Part shown: positions 11,029 to 22,490 of the stretch, piece after piece | How the letters are laid out: the number at the start of each line of letters is the position of its first letter | How positions within the stretch are numbered: position 1 is the stretch's first letter | Source of the DNA: Uloborus plumipes | Lineage: Eukaryota; Arthropoda; Arachnida; Araneae; Uloboridae | Length of the DNA stretch: 64,000 nucleotides | Direction of reading: 5' to 3' | Assembly: GCA_038373865.1 (NCBI GenBank) | Contig: JAXGGA010001643.1 | Coordinates: 80,930 to 144,929 of the forward strand | The notes under the pieces: generated by a model | Database searches by the model: none | The model's input: only the letters and a program-made list of their open reading frames with translations | Told to the model about the DNA's origin: nothing | Translations under genes and position numbers: made by a program

Positions 11029-12254
11029 TTTGAGATGTTATCGACCTTACAGAAAGCAGGAGTAAAAAAAATGGCCGACTTATAACTTAACAACCACCAA
11101 CACGTTTCTAGTGGTAAGGTGGTTGGTAGGGACAAAAAAAATCCCTGCAAAACCCTTCTTGAAATCCGGAAATCGTCCCCCTCCTTTGATTGACGTTATC
11201 TCTCTCCATAGGGCGTGACCCACTCGTCAAAGTAGCTCGCGTTATCAGTTTTAGGCGAACTACAGTGAGGGGAGGTCGTTATTGGAAAGGGGGAGGGGAA
11301 TAAATTTATTAAGAGGGATTTTTAAAAAATCCCCAAAATACAGTTTCAAGCCATTTTTGATCACTTAAGCACCCTCCCTCCCCATAACCCTCTGGATTCG
11401 GTGTCCCCAATAATTGGCCCACCCCTCTATTCAAGCATAAATTTGACGAGTGAGCACGACCTTCCGGAGGGGAGTAGTGTCAATCAGAAAAGGAGGAAGA
11501 GAGCCAAGATAGGGAAAACTTAGGGATATCCCCGGGTTAACCTCTTCCCCTTGCCCTACCACGTGCCGGTCATTTTGGATATCTTTCCTCCAATACTGCA
11601 AGTGCTCATCCAGCACTAAAAATGGAGTTCGGTTTGTTGATTCAGAAAGAGGAGGGAAAACTATTAGTATGCAAAGATTATATGCTTCCGAAATACATTC
11701 ACGTAAGAAAATGGTACGTCTCATTGGAAGTGCACAAACCGTTTGTGTACACGCAAGAATAAAATTAATAGGGACTAACATGGTGAACCACAGTTATATA
11801 CAATCACTCAGCCGGACATCGCAAAAAAAATTTAGAAAGACCTACGAAAGACGGACGCTTTTTAAATTTTAAATTCAACCCACCTCCCCTCCCTATATCC
11901 CATAACAGTTGGAAAAAGCTTTACTGATTACAAAAATACCATTCTTTTTTCATGTACCATCAAAATTGAGTAAGCGTAGCATTTTAATTGTTTTGAACCG
12001 TACGCCATTATATCGCATGAACGAAGAATTCACAGCAACTACATTTTATGTATTGCCATTCTCGAGACATATATCCTCCCAGACTGACAAAGGGAGGAGC
12101 ATACACAAGATACATACACATAAGGCTTAGTGCACACAAAAACTTTAAACCATCTACAGTATATAGTTTTTGAAATTACTCGAATACAGTTTCCGCCACA
12201 CATACTAAACGTATACATTACAGACTTCACGAGAAAACTCACATTACTTCACTC
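11029..12254. other. Intergenic, no recognisable feature
   Basis: No conserved coding sequence or repeat boundary was recognised here. Several frames of 60-116 codons are open on both strands but have no recognisable motifs. Confidence 0.55.
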
Positions 12255-12262
12255 GGTGATGG

Positions 12263-14530
12263 CAGGGCCGTCGGCAAGGGGGGGGGGTGCTACACCCTCC
12301 CACTTTTCTGAAGAAAGGGGCCGCCGATTTTATTTTATTATTAAAATGAAATTTTAGAAAAATATTTCAGAACTTTAAATGAAATTTAAAAGAGAAGCGG
12401 AATAATTTAAACATTATTAAGAATATCAGTAAACCTGATTTTTTAAAAATGTCCTGTATTTTCCGCGGCCCCAATTATTACTTATGAAAAATAAATAATT
12501 GGGGCCGCGAAAAATAGTTAAGATTCCTTCACAGCAATATTCGTTGCGAAAAATACGAAATTTTCTCGTTCAGGGGGTCATGTAAACGGGAAACTATAGG
12601 TCGCCCTGCCCAGTTTGGAAAAAAAAGTACTGTATAAATATGTGCGAGAGCTTTAAAAGATACGCGAACTTCTGTAACTAAAATTAGTAAATTAATAAAA
12701 CATAAATCAAATTATATATACATAATTCAACAAGATCGATGCAATATTAAAAAAAAAGAGTATATGCAGAGGGCCGCCAAATTTTATATTTTAAATAAAT
12801 TTAAATTGAAGAAAATTACACAAAATACCATTATTGAAAGATAGTGCAATGTTTAAACTGAAGATAATTAAAAAGAATATCTATCATTTTTCACTTTGTG
12901 TTGGGACCGAACGAATTTTTTTATGTAGTAAATTTGAAGAAATAATAATAATAATAAAAGTTTATTGTACTGAAATAAAAAGGGGGGATTAAATGCTGTT
13001 GCCCTCTCTGCGGCACATTGAAGAGGCTCTTTCAACCTCCTCAGACCATCAAAATGAAAATCGCATATATTGGTGAATATTGTGCACACGGCTACACGGT
13101 ATAAGTTACTGTGATATTCCAGATTTTTTTTCTACATCACATCGCAGTGAAACGACGCAAAACTGCTCATTGACCGTTCGGTGGAAAAAGGAAACAAACA
13201 AATGCGCTGCGAGCATCGATTTTAAACCATATTTTCGACAGAAGTTCAAGATGCTATTAGCCAATTTGTTAACAATGACGAAAGACAATATGAGTGAAGG
13301 GACAATATGAGGAGATGAAGCCTCTATTCCTCCTATTAAGTCCACCGATTTCCAGAGTCCAAATGAGTTCCACCAATATAGAGGCATTCATTAATTTTTT
13401 CCCCAATTCTAATTTATACATGAATCCTTTGGGACCTCAAGTTGAATTGGACATTTATCTGATAAGTGCAATGGAAAATGGAGTAGAAACGTTATCAGAA
13501 GTAAAATGATTGAAGCACAGAAGCTCAAGACCGCCCTTCCACTGGCTTACTGCGCTTGTCGGCTTGGATTTACTTCTCCGATAAAGTTGCTACCAATGAA
13601 AGAACCTTCAGTAAACTGAAATTCATCAAAAATGTTTCGAGGAGTACAATGGGAGACCAGCGTTTAGACTCTCTAGTACTGCTGGCATGTGAGAAAGATA
13701 TTACAGACGCCATAAATTTAAAGAGTTTAGTAAGCAAATGGGCTACATTGAAGCACAGGCGCTGTCAATTTTAAATGATTATTTTTTTTACCAATAAAAT
13801 TTGTGAAATGTATTTTTAAAAAACTAAGGAGTAGATTAAAAATTTTGTCTCTTTTCAATAGTTTTTTTTTCTTTTGTTACTTTTTGTTGAACAAACTGGA
13901 TTTTCCACTCGTAATTTTAAAAAAGAAAAATACTCATATTTATCGGGAAATTTTTTTTTAAATGGTAATTAATTAGATCTGCATGTCCAGAACATTTTTA
14001 GGCAGTTGAACTTTATCTGCGTTTCCCACAAAACTTAATAGCATGAATGCTCAAGGGACAATCACCGCAAAACACGGGAAGAAGAAAAAGATACCTCATG
14101 AATCGTTTAAAATATGCCCGGCACAGAGCAGATTGCCAAAGGGTACGACTTTAACAAATAAATGCTTATTATTATTATTTATTGTTTATTAATATTTTTT
14201 CACATTTAACATTTATATGGTGTTTGTATAAATAGTTCTGCATATTAATTTAAAGTTTTAAGCATGTGCTCAAAAACTCAAAAGCTGTTTGTAGCCACTC
14301 AGGTTTGTCATTTTGAATTTTTCCATGTGTGTGGGAGGAGGGGGTATACTAAATGCTAGTTTTATAGGAAAAAATCAAAAAACAAAAATTGCGTCCACCT
14401 TCCACCTTTGTAAAAAATATTAGATTTCAAAGCTCGGGGGAAGCTATCTCCCTCACCCCCCTATATGATGAGCCCAGGGCCGCCAAATTCTCAACACCCC
14501 CCCCAGATATTTCAGCTAGCGACGGCCCTG
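12263..14530 (+). mobile_element. hAT-family element A, copy 2; TSD GGTGATGG
   Basis: It starts CAGGGCCGTCGGCAAGG and ends GCGACGGCCCTG. An exact 8-bp duplication GGTGATGG flanks it (12255-12262 and 14531-14538). The left (12263 to about 12940) and right (about 14105..14530) parts are close copies of those of the element at 4891..6839. Unlike that copy, this one keeps a decayed transposase in the middle and is therefore the more complete representative. Confidence 0.93.
13080..13774 (+). pseudogene. hAT transposase remnant, C-terminal dimerisation domain
   Basis: Pieces in three frames (13080-13310, 13294-13509, 13556-13774) follow one another. The last contains ERTFSKLKFIKNVSRSTM and then RLDSLVLLACEKDI. 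That is the conserved core of the hAT C-terminal dimerisation region (family consensus ANERSFSKLK...LRSTM...RL..L..L.IE). The preceding piece has PNSNLYMN and an acidic tail typical of the region just before. At least two frameshifts disable it, and no BED finger or catalytic N-terminal half was recognised upstream. The frame ends about 750 bp before the right terminus of its element. Confidence 0.82.
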
Positions 14531-14538
14531 GGTGATGG

Positions 14539-15754
14539 TCAAAATGGATATTTCGGCTGCCCATACATTGATACATTCACTTGTAGATGAGCATAAATAC
14601 AGCTGAATGTACTTTTAAGGGTGGGTAAAATGAAAATTTAGGCGAAAATTGTACAAAAATGTTTTTTGCATATGCATTAAGTTCTGTAGTTCGTATACGG
14701 AATTTAAAGAACATTTATTCAAAATGTGTGCTAGGCCAAAGAAAAAACTTAGATCAAACTAAAACATGAACTAATATTGAAAAAAATAAAGGTTATGAAG
14801 CAAATGATATATGAATCAAGAAGGTAAAGTTCTGAAGTTATTTTTTTTACCAATGGAGCAAAAAAGCTTTAAGAAACGGTTTTTGAATTGATGACTTGAA
14901 TCAAGAAAATTATTGGGCGGATAGAGGGGGGGGGGGTTAAAAGTTCCCGTGATAATATTTACTGGGTTATTTTTAAAGTTTCAAAAAGTTTTATTAACAA
15001 TTCAACGCTTGCATAAATTAAGCCCCGAAATTAGCTTCTTAATTTTATTAACGATTAAGTTTATAGTAGCTATTATTTATTTTGGTATTGGCTTAAATTA
15101 AAAAGCTTATCCCACCAATTAATTTAATACCCTAACCTAGACGTAGCAGTTATAATGAGATAAGCAGTTATAATAAAAAAATGCTCTTGCTAAACGACTA
15201 TTCCAAAAATAAGTTAGCATATAAGGCATTTTTACTTTCATACTCGGTATCGAAAAATTGAATTTTCATTCTTTAAAAAGCTTTTTATAGTTTCTCCAAA
15301 CAAAAAACGCCTTTAAAACATTGAACAATCTTTAAAATAAAAACAAGTCCGTTCGTTTAAAGGAAAAAAAAATATCATTTCTGTCTGAAACAAATTTATT
15401 TTTAAACCATAAAAAAATTCAAAAGAAAATTCCATATAAAACATTTAATGCCGACAAATTGCCGAATTATAATAGCAACGTAAGTAAGAATAATTGCATG
15501 ATAAAAATAGACAAAATGAAACTCCAATACGCTAGTCTCCCAAAATCAAACAGACTTTTGGATCAAAGGAACAAAATATTCGAAATTATTAGAGCTTTAG
15601 CTTTTTAAATTCTTTTTGTAACTTATTTTTGTTGTTCTCTTACGGGGGTCATTCCATGCGAAATGAGCAAATCGGCTGTGGCTCACATGTCACAGATTTC
15701 AATGAAAATTTTTATTACGGTAATACATGCATATCTATGAGGAAATACAAAGTA
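14539..15754. other. Intergenic; one isolated GGGTCATTCC terminus at 15646
   Basis: AT-rich and non-coding. Around 15646 a GGGGTCATTCCATGCGAAAT stretch looks like one end of the same element family as 9874..10500, but no matching right end was found before the Helitron-like unit begins at 15755. Confidence 0.45.
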
Positions 15755-16575
15755 TCTACTTATATTAAAAACTGAGTATCTTTCTCACTATCTTTCTTTC
15801 TAACTATCTTTCTAACTATCTTTCTATCTTTCTATGTCACGCTTCTTTCTCCTGAACGCCAATGAACTGAAAGTCGAACCAGGTACCGATAGATAGGTAA
15901 TTTTTCAGGCTTCTTTAGTTTCAATTGATATAATTATACGATTTTAATTAGCGAAGATATCAATTAATAAGTAGTCAAGTTTAAAGCGATTAAGCCTAAT
16001 AAATGATTAAATATGAAATCCATTCTTGCAAACCGTCGTTGCTATGAAACAGTATAATAACAATGATAATGAGAATTTTGAATGAAGGCTTAACTAAATC
16101 AAACACGAAACTCATAAGCGGACCACTTACGTAGAATTTTTATCGCTAGCTACTGGTAATATTTTGAAACATTTATTTGTTGAAGAGCCATCTACTTATA
16201 TTAAAAACTGAGTATCTATGTCTGCTTTTTTTCTTTGAGCGACCTGAGCTTACTGAAACTTTCCTCACCATCTTGAAGGCGTGAAGCATCTCAATAATTC
16301 GAATGATTTTTTTATATAGGAAAAAAGTAAAGGCGTGAAGCGCCTGTAAGCGAGCCGCCTTGGCGGGGAGTAATTTCTTTAAATTTTTTTTCTCACTACT
16401 TTCAGGGCACGAAGTGCCCGTGCAACGCCGGGCCACGTGCGTGGTATGTCTTGAAATCGAATGAACATTAAATTATATCAAATAATATAATTTCAGAATG
16501 AGGTAAAAGTTAGAGAGGGGGGACGTTATGCATCAGCATGCCGCAGGAAGCTAATCTAGCTGCCCTGGCAGCTAG
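15755..16575 (+). mobile_element. Helitron-like units A (15755-16190) and B (16191-16575)
   Basis: Both units start with TCTACTTATATTAAAAACTG. Unit B ends in a small hairpin CTGCCCTGGCAG followed by CTAG and T at 16576, as Helitron 3' ends do, and holds an earlier GC-rich stretch with GCCCGTGCAACGCCGGGC. Unit A runs straight into B without its own hairpin. Neither unit codes for Rep/helicase. Unit A is repeated almost identically at 16576..19522. Confidence 0.55.
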
Positions 16576-19522
16576 TCTACTTATATTAAAAACTGAGTAT
16601 CTTTCTTTCTAACTATCTTTCTTTCTATCTTTCTATGTCACGCTTCTTTCTCCTGAACGCCAATGAACTGAAAGTCGAACCAGGTACCGATAGATAGGTA
16701 ATTTTTCAAGCTTCTTTAGTTTCAATTGATATAATTATACGATTTTAATTAGCGAAGATATCAATTAATAAGTACTCAAATTTAAAGCGATTAAGCCTAA
16801 TAAATGATTAAATATGAAATCCATTCTTGCAAACCAGTGGCGGCTCGTGCCTTAACTTAGTGGGTGGGCCCGCAATTATATCTTTCCCCACTAATGCTTA
16901 CACAGATACAATGAAGGAAACAACAGTTAGTAAACTAATGCTGAGCGACTTAAAATAATATTTAACTTTATTAATACAAATTTGCATTGCAAAATTATCT
17001 CACATTTGATTTGATACATAGGTTTTATATTTTAAATGTTACACCAGCCTTAAGCGATCAATGTAATACTAATGACAATGTTTTCCACAGACGACCGACT
17101 TTCAAAATATCCCTAATGTTTCTCTCATAATTTTGCCATTTTCGGACAGTGAAAATATTCATCACATCAAAAGTGTCACGCCTCAAGGCGGCGCACCTCC
17201 TCAAACATTACGGGACTACACTCAAAAAGAAAAAGAAAATTTCTGCCTAAAAACACCCCCTCTCTCCCCCTAAAAATTTCGACAATCTGCACCATGACTT
17301 TCTGAAAGCCTCCATCAAATTAAGGAACTCATAAAGTAAATGACTAGATCTAGGCATGCTTACATTTTTTTTTTAATTTGGATACAAATGTTGCAATTTT
17401 AGTTCATGAAAAAACAAATCCTAACGGTGTTAGAACTTTAAAATGTCACTTTTATAGCTATGATACTTTCAATTTTAATGCATGTATATGTTTTTAAATA
17501 AATTGGAATACACTGGAGTTTGACCAGTTATGGTCCCACTCGCTTACCTATGGTCGTACTCAAACTAGTAATGAGATGAATCGAATTATTTTCAGGAAAT
17601 ACACAAAGAGTACATAACAATATTAAAACACTTATTTTTCTTACAATATAATCAAAATTAAAGGATTTTGACTACTGGTTCGAATACCATTAAAATTAAA
17701 ACACGGATAACTGACTAATTTAATTATGTTTATCAGAACATTTGCTTAACTGGTTATAACCTTTTCGGATACATGATTTGACTGACAGTCATCAATATGT
17801 GTTATATGATCATTGCTCATATGTTAGAAATAAAAAATCTTGCAGAACGCCTAGTTTTTTTCCAACCATTAGGTACCGTTATTAAACTTTGATATAATAT
17901 ATTTATTTAACTAGATTGCTTTTAAACAATATTTAATATTTCACATATTATAAACCTTCAGGAAAATATATTGCAAAATATAGTTTTTAAATGTTGCGAA
18001 ATTTTATGTCCACGTGTTTCTTGAATTATGAAGCAATTTGTAAAATAATAATAATTTACAAAATAAATGTATTCATTTATACATTTTAAGCTGAATATAG
18101 TTTTTATATACAGTAGACTTTGATCCACTCAATATTTTTATGAACGTTCAATGTTTTAAGTTTTGTTTTTTCTGGTTACTGCTTTAGTGTATTTGTAGTA
18201 GAAGGTTAATGTTACGTGTCATAAGATATAAGAAAAAATGCGCAGTAGCAAACATTTTATTCAACATCTAAGTGTTTTTTCGGACATTAAAATCCCTTTG
18301 AGTGTGATAATATTAGTTGTAGGGATGATCATCAAAGAGGGGGAGGGGGCAGACTACTTCATTGATATTTTAGGGGGCGGGGGTTAGTCTCTCGTTAGTC
18401 CTGGATATAAATGCAGTCATGATTCGGCTAAATAAATGTAGCATTTGGAGCTTAAGAATACTTATCACTTCTCCAAGCATTTATAATGTCACACCCGGCA
18501 GGATGACAAATTCCTAGAGTTCATACAATACTTACAGACTTTTTAATATATTAACACAACACTGCGACAAATGAGATTAAATTCAAACTAATACCAAGAA
18601 AATGGCAAACGCACTACAAGTCAAAAATAAAGTCTTCATACAAAAACTTTGAGAATAAGAATTTCAAACGCAAATTAATAAATAAAATATGCATGCATTG
18701 TATTATAAATAGGTGAGGGGGGTGGTAATGAAACTGGCAATCTCTATGCCTGTTAGTAATAGGTGTTGAAAATTAAAAAAGAAAGACTAAAAAAAAAGAA
18801 GACGTGTTATAAAAATCAATAAAAGAAAAACCAGGAGAGCGCAATGAAAAGCAAGTTTTCTCCCTAACAACAGGGGCCAGACATTCCCTGCTCCTCTGTA
18901 ACCAGTGAGGGACACTTCCCTCTCCACCGCTTTGGTTAGGGACAAAGGGAAATTTTGGGCCAGATAAAAAATGCCCACTTGTCGATTGTTACAATGGGGT
19001 GTCATCTCTCACTGCTCTTTTTTCTCCAGCCATTGCGATTGGCTAAAATCGGGGGCTTGGCGAGGGCCGCTTTGATCTGGCCCACGAATTCGTTCTTAAA
19101 GCCGTGCTAATGCGAAGCGCTGAGGTGCGAAACGCTAAAATTGATGGAGTTTGAAAACTTTTTTGTGCTGTATTAGCAATGTGGAGGGGGGGGGGGGAGC
19201 TGAAGGTTTAAAATATATTTTGTGCCCTATGTTTTGTTTTGTTTTTTTCTTTTTTGTTGGTTGAAATACAAACCGATTATATTTTATTCGGCATTTTTTT
19301 TCTTCCAATTTTTCTGGGTGGGCCCGGCCCACCTGGCCCATAATGAGGAGCCGCCCCTGTTGCAAACCGTCGTTGCTATGAAACGGTGATAACAATGATA
19401 ATGAGAATTTTGAATGAAGGCTTAACTAAATCAAACACGAAACTCATAAGCGGACCACTTACGTAGAATTTTTATTGCTAGCTACTGGTAATATTTTGAA
19501 ACATTTATTTGTTGAAGAGCCA
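16576..19522 (+). mobile_element. Helitron-like unit A, second copy, interrupted by a hAT element
   Basis: It starts TCTACTTATATTAAAAACTG directly after the CTAG of unit B and follows unit A nearly base for base, ending ...TTGAAGAGCCA just before another unit start at 19523. The hAT insertion at 16835..19359 splits it. Without that insertion the copy would be about 0.42 kb. Confidence 0.7.
16835..19359. mobile_element. 2.5-kb hAT element; TSD TTGCAAAC
   Basis: The left end CAGTGGCGGCTCGTGCC and the right end GGAGCCGCCCCTG are imperfect inverted termini. Both inner flanks carry GGGTGGGCC blocks. The exact 8-bp duplication TTGCAAAC lies at 16827-16834 and 19360-19367. The uninterrupted unit A at 15755 shows the empty site with a single TTGCAAAC, which proves the insertion. 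No transposase motif was seen in 2.5 kb of stop-rich sequence, so it is presumably non-autonomous. Confidence 0.93.
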
Positions 19523-19634
19523 TCTACTTATATTAAAAACTGAGTATCTATGTCTGCTGATTCTGCTTGATTAATATTTGAGTTGCTGATGTAATTTTCT
19601 TTTTGCGTCAATTTAGTCGGTAGTAATTAATACT

Positions 19635-19820
19635 GTCGTCCCGCGTAATCGGGTAACGGTAACGAATACCCCGCTTATACGAATAAAATATCTCAGAATC
19701 GAATATTTCGCATGCCATAGACGCAGTGTTAAATATTCCCCTCATAATCGAATACCTCGCTTAATCGAATAATATTTCTTGGAACCGACAGTATTCGTTT
19801 AAGCGGGGTCAACAATATGT
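19635..19820. repeat. Possible pogo/Tigger-like element end
   Basis: Repeated TAATCG/CGAATA motifs with ACTGTCGTCCCGCG and AAGCGGGGTC resemble the ends of pogo-type elements. A convincing pair of TIRs with TA flanks was not found. The sequence from 19820 to 20378 shows no recognisable feature. Confidence 0.3.
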
Positions 19821-20378
19821 TTATAGCAGAGCTTTGAAACATAATACAGAACCTTTTATCCGATATCAAGAAAACCAGGAAATTTTGCAGATTTTTCACT
19901 CTTTTTTTTTTTTTTTTTTGATGTACTTTTGGCAACTTTAAGAAAAGTAAGAATTTTTTTTAAAAACCTAAAAGAATATGAACGGTTTTTTTATAAAGTT
20001 ATATTTTTCGCGTTTGACTTTGGAAAATTTGTGCAAAAACGAACTTAAAAGGTCATTCTACCCACGGAGCAACATTTTAAAAATGTTTGCCCAAATGAAA
20101 AAAATACACTTGTAAATCTGATAATTTTCTTTATTTTATTCCATTTAAAGAGTAAAGAATCATGTTGCATTCTAGTGGAATTTTGTTATTAAAGAGTCAC
20201 TGTTCACTGATAAATGCTCTTAGTCTGAGTCATACGAAGAAATCAAATTTGCGAATTTTTCGATAGTTGATCGCGGAATCTAGAGATCGCAAATGAAAAA
20301 CTGTAATAAAGCAGCAAGAACTTAAAAGCAAATTTCTACACATAATAACTCAATGCAGAACAAACAAATAACTATAAC

Positions 20379-20545
20379 CAGTAGCCTCGCTACGGGGGGT
20401 GGTCCGCTCCGGATCACCCGTCTAGGGGATGACACCCGGAGCAGACCGAAAAAAAAAAGATGAAAAAAAGAGAGAAGGAAGAAAAAATGAAGGACCCCTC
20501 CCCTGCCATATTTGGGGGAGGGTGGTGGCCGGGTGACACCCATGT
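20379..20545. repeat. hAT-like left end, partial (CAGTAGCCTCGCTAC family)
   Basis: CAGTAGCCTCGCTACGGGGG followed by GTGGTCCGCTCC resembles the start at 21916 (CAGTAGCGTCGCTACAGGG then GGTCCGCCCC). No right terminus was found, so only the left part is claimed. Confidence 0.45.
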
Positions 20546-20604
20546 GAAGTGTAACACCAAAATAGTTTTAAGTGTCTATGAAAGATTCTTCATTTCTGAT
20601 TTTT

Positions 20605-21743
20605 AGCCTACTTTCCCGTTAAAAATAAAAGAAAGACGAAAAAAGTATTAAAAGTAGCTTAATGCATCGATAAAATATCGCCAAGTCCAAAAAATATCGC
20701 CAAGTTAAAAAAAATATCGCCAAGTCCAAAAAATATCGCCAAGTTAAAAAAATAAAGAGGTAAAATGAATATCGAAAAATTAAAAATTTGAAAGTAGGGT
20801 ATTGAGATGGGGAATTTGTGTGTCGGTCGGTCTGTCGGTCGGTCTGTCTGTCTGTCCCCCCCCCTAATAACTTTTGAATGAACATTCCGATTTGGACAAA
20901 CTTTTTTTTGTTGGAAAGATCTCGGCGAGTACAGCTCATTCCCATATTTGATTTTTTGATTTGAACAATTTTTGGTTCAACTTTGAGCCGTTCAAATAAC
21001 CGGTCCCGCGATACTAACTTTTGAATGAACAGTCCGATTTGAACAAACTTTTTTTTGTTGGAAAGAACTTTTCAAGGATACTTCATTCCCGTATTTACAT
21101 TTCCGATTTGAACAATTTTTCATTCAACATTGAACCGCTCAAGCAAGCTGTCACCCCTAATAACTTTGGAGTAAACAGTGCGAAAAAAAATGACTGACTG
21201 TGCAGACGATTTTTTGTTTATTTATTCATTTGTTTTATTGAATTTATTATTATTATTATTATTATTTTTGGCAGACTATTTTTTTGTAACAAAAATGTTT
21301 CATTCACTAGGGCATTTTATTCTTTATTTATATTTAACAACTGGCAACGGATTAAATGTGAAATTCGAGACATTTTATCAACGGACGAGTTTTTTTTTCT
21401 TTTTTTTTTCTTTCTTTGATAAAATGTGTTTTGATGTACTTTGTACTTTTAATTTTTTTTTTGAAAACAATTGAGGAATTTTTCTACGGAAGAACTGTAA
21501 CAGTTACATTCTTTAAAAGGTGCGACAAAACTTTATTTATTCATTTATTTACTTTTTATGTGTCTATTTCATCTGATGAGAGAGGTATATTTTGCTTTTA
21601 GAAATCAGCTTCAAGTGCTAAAAAGGTATGTTTGACATAATTTTTAGTCTTAGATAATCAAGAGAATAATGATCAGATGCTAGAATGCCGATGTCGATGT
21701 ACGGGAAAGTAGGCTCGTTTAGTTCTTGACAGAACTTCTTGTT
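20605..21743. repeat. Dispersed element, copy 1, 15-bp inverted termini
   Basis: AGCCTACTTTCCCGT (20605-20619) is inverted at ACGGGAAAGTAGGCT (21701-21715), followed by the small palindrome AGTTCTTGACAGAACT. Inside are AATATCGCCAAGT repeats, a TCGGTCTG microsatellite and two diverged blocks of AACTTTTGAATGAACAGTCC type. A diverged second copy lies at 49215..50736 and the 3' part alone at 48718..48978. It is non-coding and its class is unknown. Confidence 0.7.
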
Positions 21744-21915
21744 TTATTTAACATGTACAAATGCATTTAATCTTCCAAAACGAGTAGCAAGAACAAGAGC
21801 GCATTTGCGCCGGTAGACACCCTTCTGGAAGTGAGGGGGTGACATCCATACCGCATTAAAGAGGTTCGAAAAACATAAAAATGTAACTCCTGATGTATTT
21901 TAGATTACATTTATG

Positions 21916-22490
21916 CAGTAGCGTCGCTACAGGGAGGACGGTCCGCCCCTGGAGATATCTTTCTGGGGGTTGGCACCCGAAATGTATTTAAAACGTTTTT
22001 GAAAAATATAAATATTGTCTTTCTGAAATTTCGCACAATATTTAAAGTTATAAAACTTTAGCAAATCTTGTAGCATCGCTTGGGAGAGGGACCATCAGTT
22101 TGGGTGTCACCTCCGGACCCTTCCGGGGTGATGTATTACAGAATGTGTTATAATGATATTCCCAAAATGTATCAGAGAGCTTCTGAAAAATCCAATATTT
22201 CCTTTCTGAAATGTCCGCCAATTTTTTCTAGTTTCGTATAATATGCAACTAACTCTGGGTAGGAGAGGTGTCGCTTGTTTCTCATGATACCCTTCGGAGG
22301 GTGACTCCAAAATATATTTAATAGTTTTGAAAAATTTAATGCATCGTTTCTGAAATGTCACCTAATGCATAATTAATCAAACTCTGTAGCATCATTTTTG
22401 GGGAGCGGAGGGTTATTTTGCACTGAGGGGGTGCTGAGTACCCTGCTGGGGGTGACTCCCAAATGAATTCAAGAGTTTGTAAAAAATTTC
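21916..22490. repeat. Diverged tandem repeat, period about 150-175 bp, about four units
   Basis: After the CAGTAGCGTCGCTAC start, a unit with a GGGTGACTCC-type segment, a TTTGAAAAATTTAAT-type segment and TTTCTGAAATGTC recurs near 21958, 22116, 22290 and 22438. The copies are strongly diverged. No coding sequence was recognised. Confidence 0.6.
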
